From NCBI GenBank assembly GCA_902835305.1, contig CADFMD010000004.1:62001-126000 (forward strand): DNA of 64,000 nt, written 5' to 3'. A program made the translations under genes and the position numbers. Shown here one piece after another: positions 1 through 8,317 of the stretch (position 1 is the first letter of the stretch; every line of letters starts with the position of its first letter). A model generated the notes under the pieces. It made no database searches and was not told the origin of the DNA. It saw nothing but the letters and a program-made list of their open reading frames with translations. The stretch is from Coriobacteriaceae bacterium (GTDB lineage: Bacteria > Actinomycetota > Coriobacteriia > Coriobacteriales > Coriobacteriaceae).

Positions 1-1
1 C

Positions 2-1045
2 TGCCAGGCGCTCAACGCCACCATGCGCGGCATTGTCAAAACGCTTATGACCAATAGCGAAGAGCCTATCGAGATTTATGGCTTTGAGGACGGCTATCAG
101 GGCCTTATCTACAGCAGGTTCCGCGTCATGACGCCCGCCGATTTTAGCGGTATCCTCACCCGCGGCGGCACCATCCTGGGCACGAGTCGCACACCGTTCA
201 AGCGTCTGGATACCCCCGAGACCGATGGTGTCGAGAAGGTGCCGGCGATGGTCCACACCTATCATAAGCTGCAGCTCGACTGCCTGTTTATGCTGGGCGG
301 TAACGGCTCCACCAAGACCGCCAACCGCCTGCGCGAAGAGGGCCTCAACGTTATCGCCCTGCCCAAGACCATCGATAACGACACCTGGGGCACCGAGCTG
401 ACGTTTGGCTTTACGAGCGCCATCGACGTCGCCACCAAGTGCATCGACGACATTCACACCACCGCCTCGAGTCACGGCCGCGTGTTCGTTATCGAGATCA
501 TGGGCCACAAGGTTGGCTGGATCCCGCTGTACGCCGGCGTCGCGGGCGGCGCGGATGTCATCTTGATTCCCGAGATCCCCTACGACATGGACAACGTCAT
601 CAAGACCATCGAGCATCGTATGGAGACCGGCAGCCGCTTTACCATCGTGGCCGTCGCCGAGGGCGCTATCTCCAAGGAGGACGCGGCGCTGTCCAAGAAG
701 GAATACAAGAAGAAGCTTGCCGAGCGCACGAGCCCGTCGATCGTCTACGACATCGCCAAGGAGATTGAGGCCAAGACCGGTCGCGAGACCCGCGTCGCCA
801 TCCCCGGCCACACGCAGCGCGGCGGCCAGCCCGATGCCCAGGATCGCATCTTTGCGACCCAGTGCGGCGTCGAGGCCGCGCTTGGCTGCCTGCGCGGCGA
901 GTTTGGCTACATGATTGCCCTGCGTGACGGCAAGATGTGCCACATGCCGCTCGAGAAGGTCGCCGGCAAGCTCAAGTTTGTCGACCCCCAGAGCGACCTG
1001 GTGCGCGAGGCCAAGGCGTTGGGCATCAGCTTCGGCGACGAATAG
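2..1045 (+). CDS. pfkA: 6-phosphofructokinase, 5' end outside window
   Basis: Phosphorylates fructose 6-phosphate to fructose 1,6-bisphosphate in glycolysis; cytoplasmic. The frame is open to the window edge and reads CQALNATMRG, the end of the N-terminal glycine-rich loop, so the first ATG at 23 is internal and the true start lies upstream. Counting from that ATG, GGNGS (residues 92-96) is the nucleotide loop and PKTIDND (114-120) is the substrate loop with the catalytic Asp. Gly in the first loop is typical of ATP-using enzymes, while Lys in PKTIDND is typical of pyrophosphate-using ones, so the phosphoryl donor cannot be settled by reading. The family assignment is very secure. A long palindrome follows 23 bases after the stop and probably acts as the terminator. 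Confidence 0.93.
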   Translation, partial: CQALNATMRGIVKTLMTNSEEPIEIYGFEDGYQGLIYSRFRVMTPADFSGILTRGGTILGTSRTPFKRLDTPETDGVEKVPAMVHTYHKLQLDCLFMLGGNGSTKTANRLREEGLNVIALPKTIDNDTWGTELTFGFTSAIDVATKCIDDIHTTASSHGRVFVIEIMGHKVGWIPLYAGVAGGADVILIPEIPYDMDNVIKTIEHRMETGSRFTIVAVAEGAISKEDAALSKKEYKKKLAERTSPSIVYDIAKEIEAKTGRETRVAIPGHTQRGGQPDAQDRIFATQCGVEAALGCLRGEFGYMIALRDGKMCHMPLEKVAGKLKFVDPQSDLVREAKALGISFGDE

Positions 1046-1068
1046 CCTCGGCTGGAATCCACCCCATC

Positions 1069-1165
1069 GGGCCCTCCGACCCCGCCCGACGTATTTCGAT
1101 TTGGCTCCTCCCTTGACTCCGTCAAAGGTCGCCAATCGAAATCGTCGGGCGGGGTCGGAGGGCCC
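1069..1165. repeat. Long palindrome after pfkA
   Basis: Arms 1069-1105 and 1131-1165 are complementary over about 35 bases apart from two single-base bulges; the 25-base centre holds a small TTGAC/GTCAA hairpin. It starts 23 bases after the pfkA stop. It may end transcription, although there is no clear U-tract. I found no second copy in the window. Confidence 0.8.
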
Positions 1166-1226
1166 TGCGTTTACATACTCGCCGGGGCTATTCGTCTTCT
1201 TGCTGCGGGTGCCTGGGCTGGAATTG

Positions 1227-1293
1227 AGTTGCGGTGAAATAGTTCCTGCTTAGTCCGCAAATGGCTGAATCCAAAAACTATTCCACCGCAACT
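1227..1293. repeat. Palindromic repeat, family G copy 1
   Basis: Arms 1227-1244 and 1276-1293 pair over 18 bases with one mismatch. The arm reads AGTTGCGGTGRAATAGTT. The same arm sequence recurs at 2444-2512 and 20287-20354, so this is a dispersed palindromic repeat. The rest of the 1046-1478 gap shows no gene. Confidence 0.8.
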
Positions 1294-1478
1294 TACTGAG
1301 TGGGGGCTCTTGGCTGCTACTTGCACTGACATTTGTCCCAAAATGGCTGGTCGTTAGGGATTGCTACCGGTAGTTGCGGTAGGGTTGGGGCAGATTCTAA
1401 CTAGAAATGGTGGTCGCTACCGGTTGTTCTCGGCATACTCGGCTCATTCGATTCGACCATCAAACGAAAGGAACCACC

Positions 1479-2399
1479 ATGGATCTTGCGATGGCACAGC
1501 GCCTCGTCGATCGCCGTAAAGCTGCCGGCCTTTCTCAGGAGGCGCTTGCTGCCCAGCTGGGCGTAAGCCGCCAGGCTGTTAGTAAATGGGAGCGCAGCGA
1601 GTCCTCACCCGATACCGATAACCTCATTGCGCTCGCCGCGCTGTATGACGTGTCGTTGGACGAGCTGTTATATGGGGAGGCGGCCAACGATGCCGACGAC
1701 CTGAAGGACGGTAGCGCCGACACCGAGACGGCGGATGTGGCTGACGAGGCTGAAGATTCTGCCGAGCACGCCGATTGCGGCGACAAACCACTTGTCGATA
1801 TTTCCCTCGCGCGCGGTATCCACGTCATTGATCCCAATAAAGGCGAGGAAGTCCATGTTGGCTGGAGCGGCATCCATGTGACCAACGAGCGCAAGGGCGA
1901 AGAGGTGCATGTGGGGCCGGACGGCGTGCATATCGATACGCTTGAGGACGATGGACATAGCGTACGCACCAATGACGACGGCACCGTCACCATCGACGGC
2001 GAGACGTTTTCCAGCTGGAAGGAAGCACACGACAAGCTCGACCATCATGGCAAGCATTTCCACACCAAGGTCGGACGTGCATGGAACAAATTCCCCTTCC
2101 CCGCACTTGTTACTCTCGCCTATCTGGTGCTCGGCATTGTCTACGGCACATGGGGCATGGGGCTTTTCCTCGTCTTTCTGGTTCCCGTCTACTACGCGAT
2201 TGGTGACTTCATCGATCGGCGCCACCTGTCTAAGCTGATCGAGGCCATCTACCCGGCAGCCGCCATCGCTTGGTTCCTCTACATGTGGCTCTGTTTGGGA
2301 CAGCCCCATCCTGCATGGATCATCCTCATCACGATTCCCGTCATAAAGGCGCTCATGCGCTGGTGCCGCAAACAATGGAAGCACCGCAAACAGGCCTAA
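1479..2399 (+). CDS. HTH (XRE) regulator with C-terminal membrane helices
   Basis: Residues 1-65 form a Cro/C1-type helix-turn-helix (GLSQEALAAQLGVSRQAVSKWE), ending in the DELLYG motif common in this class. An acidic linker (about 67-100) is followed by two near-identical units, KGEEVHVGWSGIHV (121-134) and KGEEVHVGPDGVHI (139-152), and a His-rich stretch (186-196). Three hydrophobic segments lie near 207-225, 226-243 and 258-290, so the DNA-binding domain would be tethered to the inner membrane. The start was chosen at the ATG with GAAAGGA upstream; an in-frame start 72 bases earlier lacks such a site. It is probably a membrane-bound one-component regulator. The signal and target genes cannot be inferred; both neighbours are unrelated. 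Confidence 0.85.
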   Translation: MDLAMAQRLVDRRKAAGLSQEALAAQLGVSRQAVSKWERSESSPDTDNLIALAALYDVSLDELLYGEAANDADDLKDGSADTETADVADEAEDSAEHADCGDKPLVDISLARGIHVIDPNKGEEVHVGWSGIHVTNERKGEEVHVGPDGVHIDTLEDDGHSVRTNDDGTVTIDGETFSSWKEAHDKLDHHGKHFHTKVGRAWNKFPFPALVTLAYLVLGIVYGTWGMGLFLVFLVPVYYAIGDFIDRRHLSKLIEAIYPAAAIAWFLYMWLCLGQPHPAWIILITIPVIKALMRWCRKQWKHRKQA

Positions 2400-2443
2400 C
2401 ACGCTCCGACCCACCAGCACCCAACCGCCCCCGCCCTTCTCCT

Positions 2444-2512
2444 AAGTTGCGGTGAGATAGGGACTGTTTTGAAGCTCCAAAGCGCCAAACAGTCCGTATA
2501 TCACCGCAACTT
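2444..2512. repeat. Palindromic repeat, family G copy 2
   Basis: Arms 2444-2469 and 2487-2512 pair over 26 bases with two mismatches. The outer AAGTTGCGGTGA is shared with the copies at 1227 and 20287, while the inner part of the stem differs yet still pairs. It lies 45 bases after the stop of the HTH membrane regulator and may serve as its terminator. Confidence 0.8.
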
Positions 2513-2574
2513 ACAAACAACTGGGTCAGTTCCGGCACGGAGATTAGCATTGAGCTGACCGCGCGCCAAGAAAA

Positions 2575-2714
2575 GGGCCTATTTACTACGTTTAACTCGA
2601 GAGGGCCGACCATACCCGCCTTTTCCGAAAACTGGCAAGCCATCTACCTGCGGTTTTAATTTCATAATCTTTGTCACGGTCGAGGGTGTGGTAGCAAACG
2701 TAGTAGATAGGCCC
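2575..2714. repeat. Long palindrome with 19-bp arms
   Basis: Arms 2575-2593 and 2696-2714 match over 19 bases with one G:T-type difference, enclosing about 100 bases. An inner pairing between TCGAGAGGG and a GGTCGAGGG stretch is possible. No coding frame in 2400-2913 is convincing, so this gap holds only repeats. Confidence 0.65.
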
Positions 2715-2830
2715 ATTTTGTGGCATACGACCCATACAAGCCCAATCTCGAAGGCCAAAGAGAGCCTCTCATCCACGCCTGCGAGCGAAAACCAAATAGA
2801 ATGAAAGGCAAATGGAAAGCCCGTTTGACG

Positions 2831-2915
2831 GGGCAAACGCCGGGCCACCTAATGGTTGTCCGGCGTTTGCCCAGATAAAACCTGCCAAAATAAACCTGTC
2901 CCTTTTTGGCAGGTT
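2831..2915. terminator. Double hairpin overlapping the ABC permease stop (family C copy 1)
   Basis: The first hairpin pairs 2831-2843 with 2860-2872 (GGGCAAACGCCGG). The second pairs 2879-2890 with 2904-2915 (AACCTGCCAAAA) around a loop containing CCTGTCCC. The permease stop codon (2914-2916, minus strand) lies inside the second hairpin, so it is well placed to end that transcript. The second hairpin with its flank CCAGATAAAACCTGCC is repeated at 7572-7621, 33203-33246 and 47169-47214. Confidence 0.75.
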
Positions 2916-5679
2916 ACTCGGCGCTCTTGAGGGCGCCGACCATGTCGATCTTGTTGAGGGTACGGTTGGTGGCGAGGTTGACGATAAACGTAAAGCCAAA
3001 GGCCAGAAGCACGGATAGCACGTAGCTCAGCGGCTCGACCTCAACATCAAAATACAGCGACGGCATCTGCAAAATGTACGTAAAACTCTCGGCCAGCAAG
3101 CCGCCCAGCGGCACGCCCAGCGCAGCGCCGATCGCCGTGAGGATCAACGTCTCCTTGTTGACGTAGTGGTGCACCTCGCCACGGCGGAAGCCCAGCACCT
3201 TGATGGTCGCCAGCTCGCGTTCGCGCTCGGAGATATTCGTGTTGGACAGCGTAAACACCACCACAAACGACAGGCACGCCGCCATAAAGGTCACGAGCAC
3301 CACGACCGAATTGATAATCGTAAAGTTCGCCTCATAGTTTTCCCAATGCTCGGCCGTACTCGAAATCGTAAGCCAACCGTCACCCTTAAGATTCTTGCTA
3401 AACGCAATCTGGTCGGCCGACGAACCCTTAAGCAGCACAAAGACGCCGTTAAGGCGTACACTTCGACCGAACGCGCGCTCATAGGCGCCCTGCGTCATGT
3501 AAAGCGTGTTGCCCAGATAGTTGAGCGAGATGTCGCTGACTTTGACCTTGGCAACATTGAGCGACGAATCCTGGACGTGTGCCGTATCGCCCGGCTTGAT
3601 CCCCAGCACCAGCTGAGAGCTCTTGCTCAAATACACATCCCCGTCACGCAGGGCGAGCGGTTCTTTGGACTCGTCCTCTAGGCGCACATAGTCATCCAGG
3701 TCGTTCGTGCGGTCATCGGGCACCACGATCAGCTGCACGGTCTCGCTCTTTCCGCCGAATGTAAAGGTAACGTTGTCGGTCATAATCGGCAGCGTCGAAG
3801 TCACGGTCACGTCGGAATCCTTGGCTGCACTGCGCTCATCCAACGCCGCGCACGTCTGCGAAAAATCATCGGGATTGGCGACCGCCAGCAAATCGTAGCG
3901 TGTGATGTGCCCGTACTGCTTGGGCGACAGCGCGACCGACGTATCACGGATGCCCATACCGCAAATCACAAGCGCCGTGCAGCCCGCAATGCCAAAGATG
4001 GTCATAAAGGCGCGCTTTTTGTAGCGGAACAGGTTGCGTGCAGCGACCTTGTTCAAAAAGCCCATGCGGTGCCAGATAAAGCCAATGCGCTCGAGCAGAA
4101 TGCGCGAGCCGGCGCGCGGGGCCTTGGGGCGCATGAGCGAGGCTGGGGTCTCAGCCATCTCGTGGCGGCAGGCGATAATCGTGGCGCCCACCACGCCCAC
4201 GGCAAACAGCGCTACCGACACGAGTGATGACACGATGTCGTACGAAAGCAACATCTGGGGCAGCGAGTACATGTCGTCGAACACCGTAAACAAGAACAGC
4301 GGCAGACCCACAAATCCGATGATATTGCCGAGCACGCCACCGATCAGACACGCCCACAGCGAGTAGTCCACATATTTGGACAGGATACGCCCGCGCGAAT
4401 AGCCGAGCGCCTTGTACAGGCCAATGAGCGTGCGCTCCTCCTCGACCATGCGCGTGGCGGTGGTGAGGCTGATGAGCACGGCGACGATAAAGAAGATGAA
4501 CGGGAACACCGTGGCAATGGCCTCAATTGACGAGCTATCGCTCTCCACGCTCGAGTAGCTTGCGATGTTATCGCGGTCCTGGATGTACCAGGTGCATTCG
4601 CCCAGGTCAGAGAGCTCGGCGCGGGCATCGGCAAACTGCTGGTCGGCGGCGGCACGGCGCTGGTCCAGGTCGGCTTGCGCCTGCGCACGCTCGTCGCTGC
4701 CCTCGGCCATGCGATTGATGTTGTCCTGCTCGATCCCAAAGACCATATTCGCCTGACGCTCAGCTGCGTCCAAGCTCGCCGGTGTGTCGACCGTCAGCTC
4801 CTGGGCGCGCGCCTTCTCACGCTCCTCGCGGATCTTCTCGATATTGCCCTTGACCTCATTGATCTTTGCCGAGTAGGCATCCGAATAGGAGTTGAGGCTC
4901 TTGGCTCCCTCGACGACCACGTGGACAGCGGAGTAGGAAGAAGATGTCGCGGCATCCTCGCTCACGTAGAACTTGTAGTCCGCAGTCGAAGCAGCGCGAA
5001 AGGCGTTGACTGTCGAGTCGGAGCTCACGTCGGTAGGATCGAGAACCTCGGCCGTGATGGTGTAGTCCCCATCGGCAAACTGGTCCTTGGCGCTTTGGTT
5101 CGACGAGCTCGCATCGTTGGCGGCAAAGCTCACCGTATCGCCGAGCTTTTTGCCCGAAGCCTTCAGGAACTTCGAAGTCACCGCGACCTCACCGGCGCTC
5201 TCGGGCAAATCGCCGCTCACCAGCACCGGTTGATCGATATTCTCCTTGGATAGACTCTGCACGACCACGCGCTCGCGCGTTGTGCCCACGGCGGTGTAGG
5301 CGGTCTCGGTGTAGATGCCCTCGGCTGTCTCGACGCCGTCGACCTCTTGAATGGCCGCAAGATCGTCGCGCGTAAGGCCATAGGTCGACTGCACGTTAAT
5401 GTCATAGACATTCTGCTGGTCAAAATAGGCGTCGACCGAATCGCACAGGTCCTCGCAGCCCGCCTTAAGGCCGCACATCACGCTCACGCCGAGCGCCGTG
5501 ATTACGACGATAGACAAGAAGCGTTTGAGGCTGCCGCGAATCGTGCGGTAGATGCCACGGCGAAAAACCGTCGGCACCATATCGTTTGAGCTTTGAGCGG
5601 TACGGTAGGTCGCGAACTCCCGGTCGCGACCCGCGTGCTCCGTATCGTGGTTTTGGCTGTTTTGGCGGTCCTGGTCCAT
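2914..5679 (-). CDS. ABC transporter permease, MacB/FtsX type
   Basis: A membrane subunit of an export or mechanotransmission-type ABC transporter. One transmembrane helix near residues 52-72 precedes a large extracytoplasmic domain of about 330 residues, which includes a charged helical stretch (around 270-370) likely to form a coiled coil. An FtsX core of three helices follows, then a second periplasmic domain and a second FtsX core at the C-terminus; both cores carry the EERTLIGLYKALGYS / ERELATIKVLGFRRG type loops. The length (921 aa) fits two-FtsX permeases. The start was taken at ATG 5679, six bases past the ATPase stop; a GTG four codons upstream would overlap that stop. It is cotranscribed with the ATPase at 5685-6386. 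The substrate is unknown. Confidence 0.88.
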   Translation of the reverse strand: MDQDRQNSQNHDTEHAGRDREFATYRTAQSSNDMVPTVFRRGIYRTIRGSLKRFLSIVVITALGVSVMCGLKAGCEDLCDSVDAYFDQQNVYDINVQSTYGLTRDDLAAIQEVDGVETAEGIYTETAYTAVGTTRERVVVQSLSKENIDQPVLVSGDLPESAGEVAVTSKFLKASGKKLGDTVSFAANDASSSNQSAKDQFADGDYTITAEVLDPTDVSSDSTVNAFRAASTADYKFYVSEDAATSSSYSAVHVVVEGAKSLNSYSDAYSAKINEVKGNIEKIREEREKARAQELTVDTPASLDAAERQANMVFGIEQDNINRMAEGSDERAQAQADLDQRRAAADQQFADARAELSDLGECTWYIQDRDNIASYSSVESDSSSIEAIATVFPFIFFIVAVLISLTTATRMVEEERTLIGLYKALGYSRGRILSKYVDYSLWACLIGGVLGNIIGFVGLPLFLFTVFDDMYSLPQMLLSYDIVSSLVSVALFAVGVVGATIIACRHEMAETPASLMRPKAPRAGSRILLERIGFIWHRMGFLNKVAARNLFRYKKRAFMTIFGIAGCTALVICGMGIRDTSVALSPKQYGHITRYDLLAVANPDDFSQTCAALDERSAAKDSDVTVTSTLPIMTDNVTFTFGGKSETVQLIVVPDDRTNDLDDYVRLEDESKEPLALRDGDVYLSKSSQLVLGIKPGDTAHVQDSSLNVAKVKVSDISLNYLGNTLYMTQGAYERAFGRSVRLNGVFVLLKGSSADQIAFSKNLKGDGWLTISSTAEHWENYEANFTIINSVVVLVTFMAACLSFVVVFTLSNTNISERERELATIKVLGFRRGEVHHYVNKETLILTAIGAALGVPLGGLLAESFTYILQMPSLYFDVEVEPLSYVLSVLLAFGFTFIVNLATNRTLNKIDMVGALKSAE

Positions 5680-5684
5680 GGGCG

Positions 5685-6386
5685 CTACCACTCGATCGTC
5701 TCGATAGGCACGGGATTTTGCTGGATCGTCTCGCTCTCCACGCGGCCGCTCTTAAAGCGGATCAGACGATCGGCCATGGGCGCCAGCGCGGAGTTGTGGG
5801 TGATGATAATGACCGTGATGCCCTGCTTGCGGCAGGTGTCCTGCAGCAGCTGCAAGATCTGCTTGCCGGTTTTGTAGTCGAGTGCACCCGTGGGCTCGTC
5901 GCATAAAAGCAGCTTGGGGTTCTTGGCCAGCGCGCGGGCAATGGACACGCGCTGCTGCTCGCCGCCCGAAAGCTGCGCCGGAAAGTTGCCCAGGCGCTCG
6001 CCCAGGCCAACCTGGCAAAGCGTTTGCTCGGCATCGAGTGAATCGGGGCAGATCTGCGCCGCAAGCTCGACATTTTCGAGCGCCGTCAGGTTGGGGACCA
6101 GATTGTAGAACTGGAAAACAAAGCCGACGTCGGCGCGGCGGTATTCCACGAGCTGTGCCTCGTTGGCGGAGCTCACGTCGCGCCCGTCCACCGTCACGGT
6201 ACCGGAGGTCGCCGTATCCATGCCGCCCAGAATGTTGAGGGCCGTGGTCTTGCCGGCGCCCGAAGCACCCAGAATGATGGCGAGCTCGCCGCGCTCAACC
6301 GTAAAGCTCGCGCCGTCGAGTGCGTGAATGCGCGCGTCGCCCTCGCCGTATGCCTTGATGACGTCTTTGAATTCGATATAAGCCAT
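5685..6386 (-). CDS. ABC transporter ATP-binding protein, MacB/LolD type
   Basis: A 233-aa ATPase that powers the FtsX-type permease encoded immediately downstream. It shows Walker A GASGAGKTT (about residues 37-45), the Q-loop FQFYNLVPNLTALENV, signature LSGGEQQR, Walker B LLLCDEPTGALD and the switch His in IIITHNSAL. The sequence is of the short LolD/MacB/FtsE class. The ribosome-binding site before ATG 6386 is weak (GGGA). The ATPase-permease order and the six-base spacing indicate translational coupling. There is no periplasmic fusion protein or regulator beside it, so the exported substrate or role remains open. Confidence 0.93.
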   Translation of the reverse strand: MAYIEFKDVIKAYGEGDARIHALDGASFTVERGELAIILGASGAGKTTALNILGGMDTATSGTVTVDGRDVSSANEAQLVEYRRADVGFVFQFYNLVPNLTALENVELAAQICPDSLDAEQTLCQVGLGERLGNFPAQLSGGEQQRVSIARALAKNPKLLLCDEPTGALDYKTGKQILQLLQDTCRKQGITVIIITHNSALAPMADRLIRFKSGRVESETIQQNPVPIETIEW

Positions 6387-6440
6387 CGATTAGTTCCCAT
6401 CTGGTCGGATAACTCTTTAGTATTACCCATTTCGCACCGA

Positions 6441-6472
6441 CCAAAAAGGGGCAGGCTCATTTTGGCAGGTTT
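6441..6472. repeat. Degenerate family C hairpin
   Basis: A decayed copy of the CCTGCCAAAA hairpin: CCAAAAAGGGGCAGG is followed by TTTTGGCAGGTTT, and the loop differs from other copies. It lies in the 5' region of the ABC operon. The rest of 6387-6749 contains no frame I can support as a gene. Confidence 0.5.
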
Positions 6473-6749
6473 TATAAGGGGAAACGTACCTCTTTGGGGG
6501 CAGCGCGGGACGCGCAGGGGCGGCCGTGCAGATCGGCACAGCCGTCTCACGTGGAATCGACCGACGCCTGCCTTTCCGTGACACCGGCAACTCGTTTTTG
6601 CTTGTTGGCATGGCCGCCATTATGCCTTGGGACTGGGCACTCAAATTCTCACTCCTCATTGCCACGCTTGCCGCAAGCTATCAGGGTGACGAGATGACGA
6701 CGCTCGCTGTAGCAGCGCAGCCACACTCTATAAGCGAGGCGTTTGCCAG

Positions 6750-6786
6750 CAAAAAAGCGCGCGACAGGGTAAGCCAGCCGCGCGCT
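6750..6786 (-). terminator. Terminator of the AIM24-family gene
   Basis: AGCGCGCG (6756-6763) pairs with CGCGCGCT (6779-6786). On the minus strand the hairpin is followed by a run of T, a standard intrinsic terminator 13 bases after the stop of the AIM24 gene. Confidence 0.8.
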
Positions 6787-6798
6787 ATCCTATGCGGA

Positions 6799-7473
6799 CT
6801 AGTTATTGTTGTTGGTCATCGAGGCCACTGCTGCCGCAAGATTGGAAATGGGCATCGTCTGCAACCAGATGCGACCGGGACCGGTGAGCACGGTGTTGAA
6901 CACGCCCTCGCCACCAAACATGATGTTTTTGACGCCCTTGACCATTTGAGCGTCGATGCTCACGGTCTCCTCAAAGCCGGCCACGTTGCCGGTATCCACA
7001 ATCATCTGCTGGCCAGCAGCGAGCTCGTACTCAACCAGGTCGCCATCGATCTCGGCAAAAGCAACACCCGAGCCCGTGAGCTTCTGCATGATAAAGCCCT
7101 CGCCGCCAAAGACGCCGGCCTTTGCCTTCTTGTTAAAGTGAATGCTCAACTCGACGCCACTTTCCGCGGCAAGGAACGAACGCTTCTGCAAAATCCAGCT
7201 CTTGCCCGGACCGATCTCGATTGGCACGATGCGGCCGGGGAAGCAGGAGCCAAACGCGATCATGCCATCGCCACGCGCGGTCCAAATGTTTTGGAACAAT
7301 GCCTCACCCGAAAAAGCCTTGGAGAACATCTTGCCGATGCCACCGCCCGAGGTAGACATTTCCATGTTGGGGGTCATCCAAGCCATGGCGCCGCTTTCGG
7401 TGATCATGGATTCGCCATCGCTAAGGTTGCACGTAACAACCGGGAAAGCCCCTCCGCCGATCTCGTACTGCAT
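6799..7473 (-). CDS. AIM24 / TIGR00266 family protein
   Basis: A 224-aa member of the AIM24 (TIGR00266) family of glycine-rich beta-structured proteins, full length for the bacterial form. Typical segments are visible: an N-terminal LSDGESMITESGAMAWM, a central GEGFIMQKLTGSG and a C-terminal FGGEGVFNTVLTGPGRIWLQTMP. The family is named after a yeast mitochondrial protein; the bacterial function is not established, and nothing nearby suggests one. It has no signal peptide or membrane segment. The start is well supported by AAGGGGA before ATG 7473. It has its own terminator, so it is probably monocistronic. Confidence 0.88.
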   Translation of the reverse strand: MQYEIGGGAFPVVTCNLSDGESMITESGAMAWMTPNMEMSTSGGGIGKMFSKAFSGEALFQNIWTARGDGMIAFGSCFPGRIVPIEIGPGKSWILQKRSFLAAESGVELSIHFNKKAKAGVFGGEGFIMQKLTGSGVAFAEIDGDLVEYELAAGQQMIVDTGNVAGFEETVSIDAQMVKGVKNIMFGGEGVFNTVLTGPGRIWLQTMPISNLAAAVASMTNNNN

Positions 7474-7571
7474 GACCGTCCCCTTTCCACTCAGGAGCCG
7501 AATAACGATGCCTATATTTTAGCAGGTAGAGATGCATATGTTCACACCGCCCATGCCCTCTCCTGCGGACG

Positions 7572-7621
7572 TTTCCCCAGATAAAACCTGCCAAAATAAA
7601 CCTGTCCCTTTTTGGTAGGTT
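7572..7621. terminator. Family C hairpin (copy 3) at the kinase remnant's stop
   Basis: AACCTGCCAAAA (7585-7596) pairs with TTTTGGTAGGTT (7610-7621) around a loop with CCTGTCCC. It directly abuts the stop of the kinase remnant. It is preceded by the shared flank CCCCAGATA. Confidence 0.7.
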
Positions 7622-8164
7622 TTAGAGGCGGACGGTGAAGGTGATCCGATGGTCGTGGCCGGACACGGTAGCGGAGCCGCCATGAGCCTCGGCGATGGCA
7701 CGCACCACGGACAAGCCCACGACCGAGCCACCTGTCTTGGAGTTGCACGAGACGTCTGCACGATAGAAACGGTCGAACAATCGGTCCAGGTCGCCTTCGG
7801 GCAGCTCGTCCACGGCGTTCGATACGACAAGCTCGGCGGCACCTTTACCCTGACCGCGCGAAACGGCACGCAGGCTCAGCTCGATCACGCTGTCCTCGCT
7901 TGCGTAGCGTGTGGCGTTGTCCAGCAGCAGCTCAACAATCTGCGCCATTGCCGCGGCATCGGCATGGGCCCGCACACCGCTCGCGATCGACGTCGGCAGC
8001 CGCTTGCCACGCGAGACCGCCACCGACTCAAACGGCGCCGCAGCCTTGTCCACCGCCTCCGAGAGATCGATCGACGCCATGGTAAAGCCCGCCGAACCCT
8101 CGTCCATGCGTGCCAAGAACACCAAGCGCTCCGTGAGCGCCGATAATAGTGACCCGCACTCGCC
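7622..8164 (-). pseudogene. Sensor histidine kinase remnant (C-terminal half)
   Basis: The frame encodes the end of the dimerisation helix (LTERLVFLARMDEGS) and most of an HATPase_c domain: N-box LLLDNATRYA, a region resembling the F-box (LFDRFYRAD) and a G2 box reading GGSVVGLSVV where GSGLGLSIV is usual. The phospho-accepting His, sensor and membrane segments are missing: an in-frame TAA lies at 8165-8167, directly before this sequence. No adjacent response regulator exists. It is therefore a 5'-truncated kinase gene, possibly formerly paired with one of the ABC transporters in this window. Expression of a stand-alone ATP-binding fragment from the TTG or ATG starts within it cannot be excluded but is unlikely. 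Confidence 0.75.
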
Positions 8165-8317
8165 TTAGTGCTGCCTTAGCAAGTCGATGAGCATATTTAA
8201 AAAAGCAAGGTTATAGCTTAGTCGGACTTAAGGAACGGGCAGCTTCACATCTCGCCCTGTAAACAACGCCCGTACAGCGAGCGCGCTTGCCGCATGGGCG
8301 TTACGGCCGCCTGCAGC

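Noticed and set aside
6526..7584. 352-codon plus-strand frame through the AIM24 gene
   Set aside because: Most of it is antisense to AIM24, and the upstream part resembles no protein and has no ribosome-binding site.
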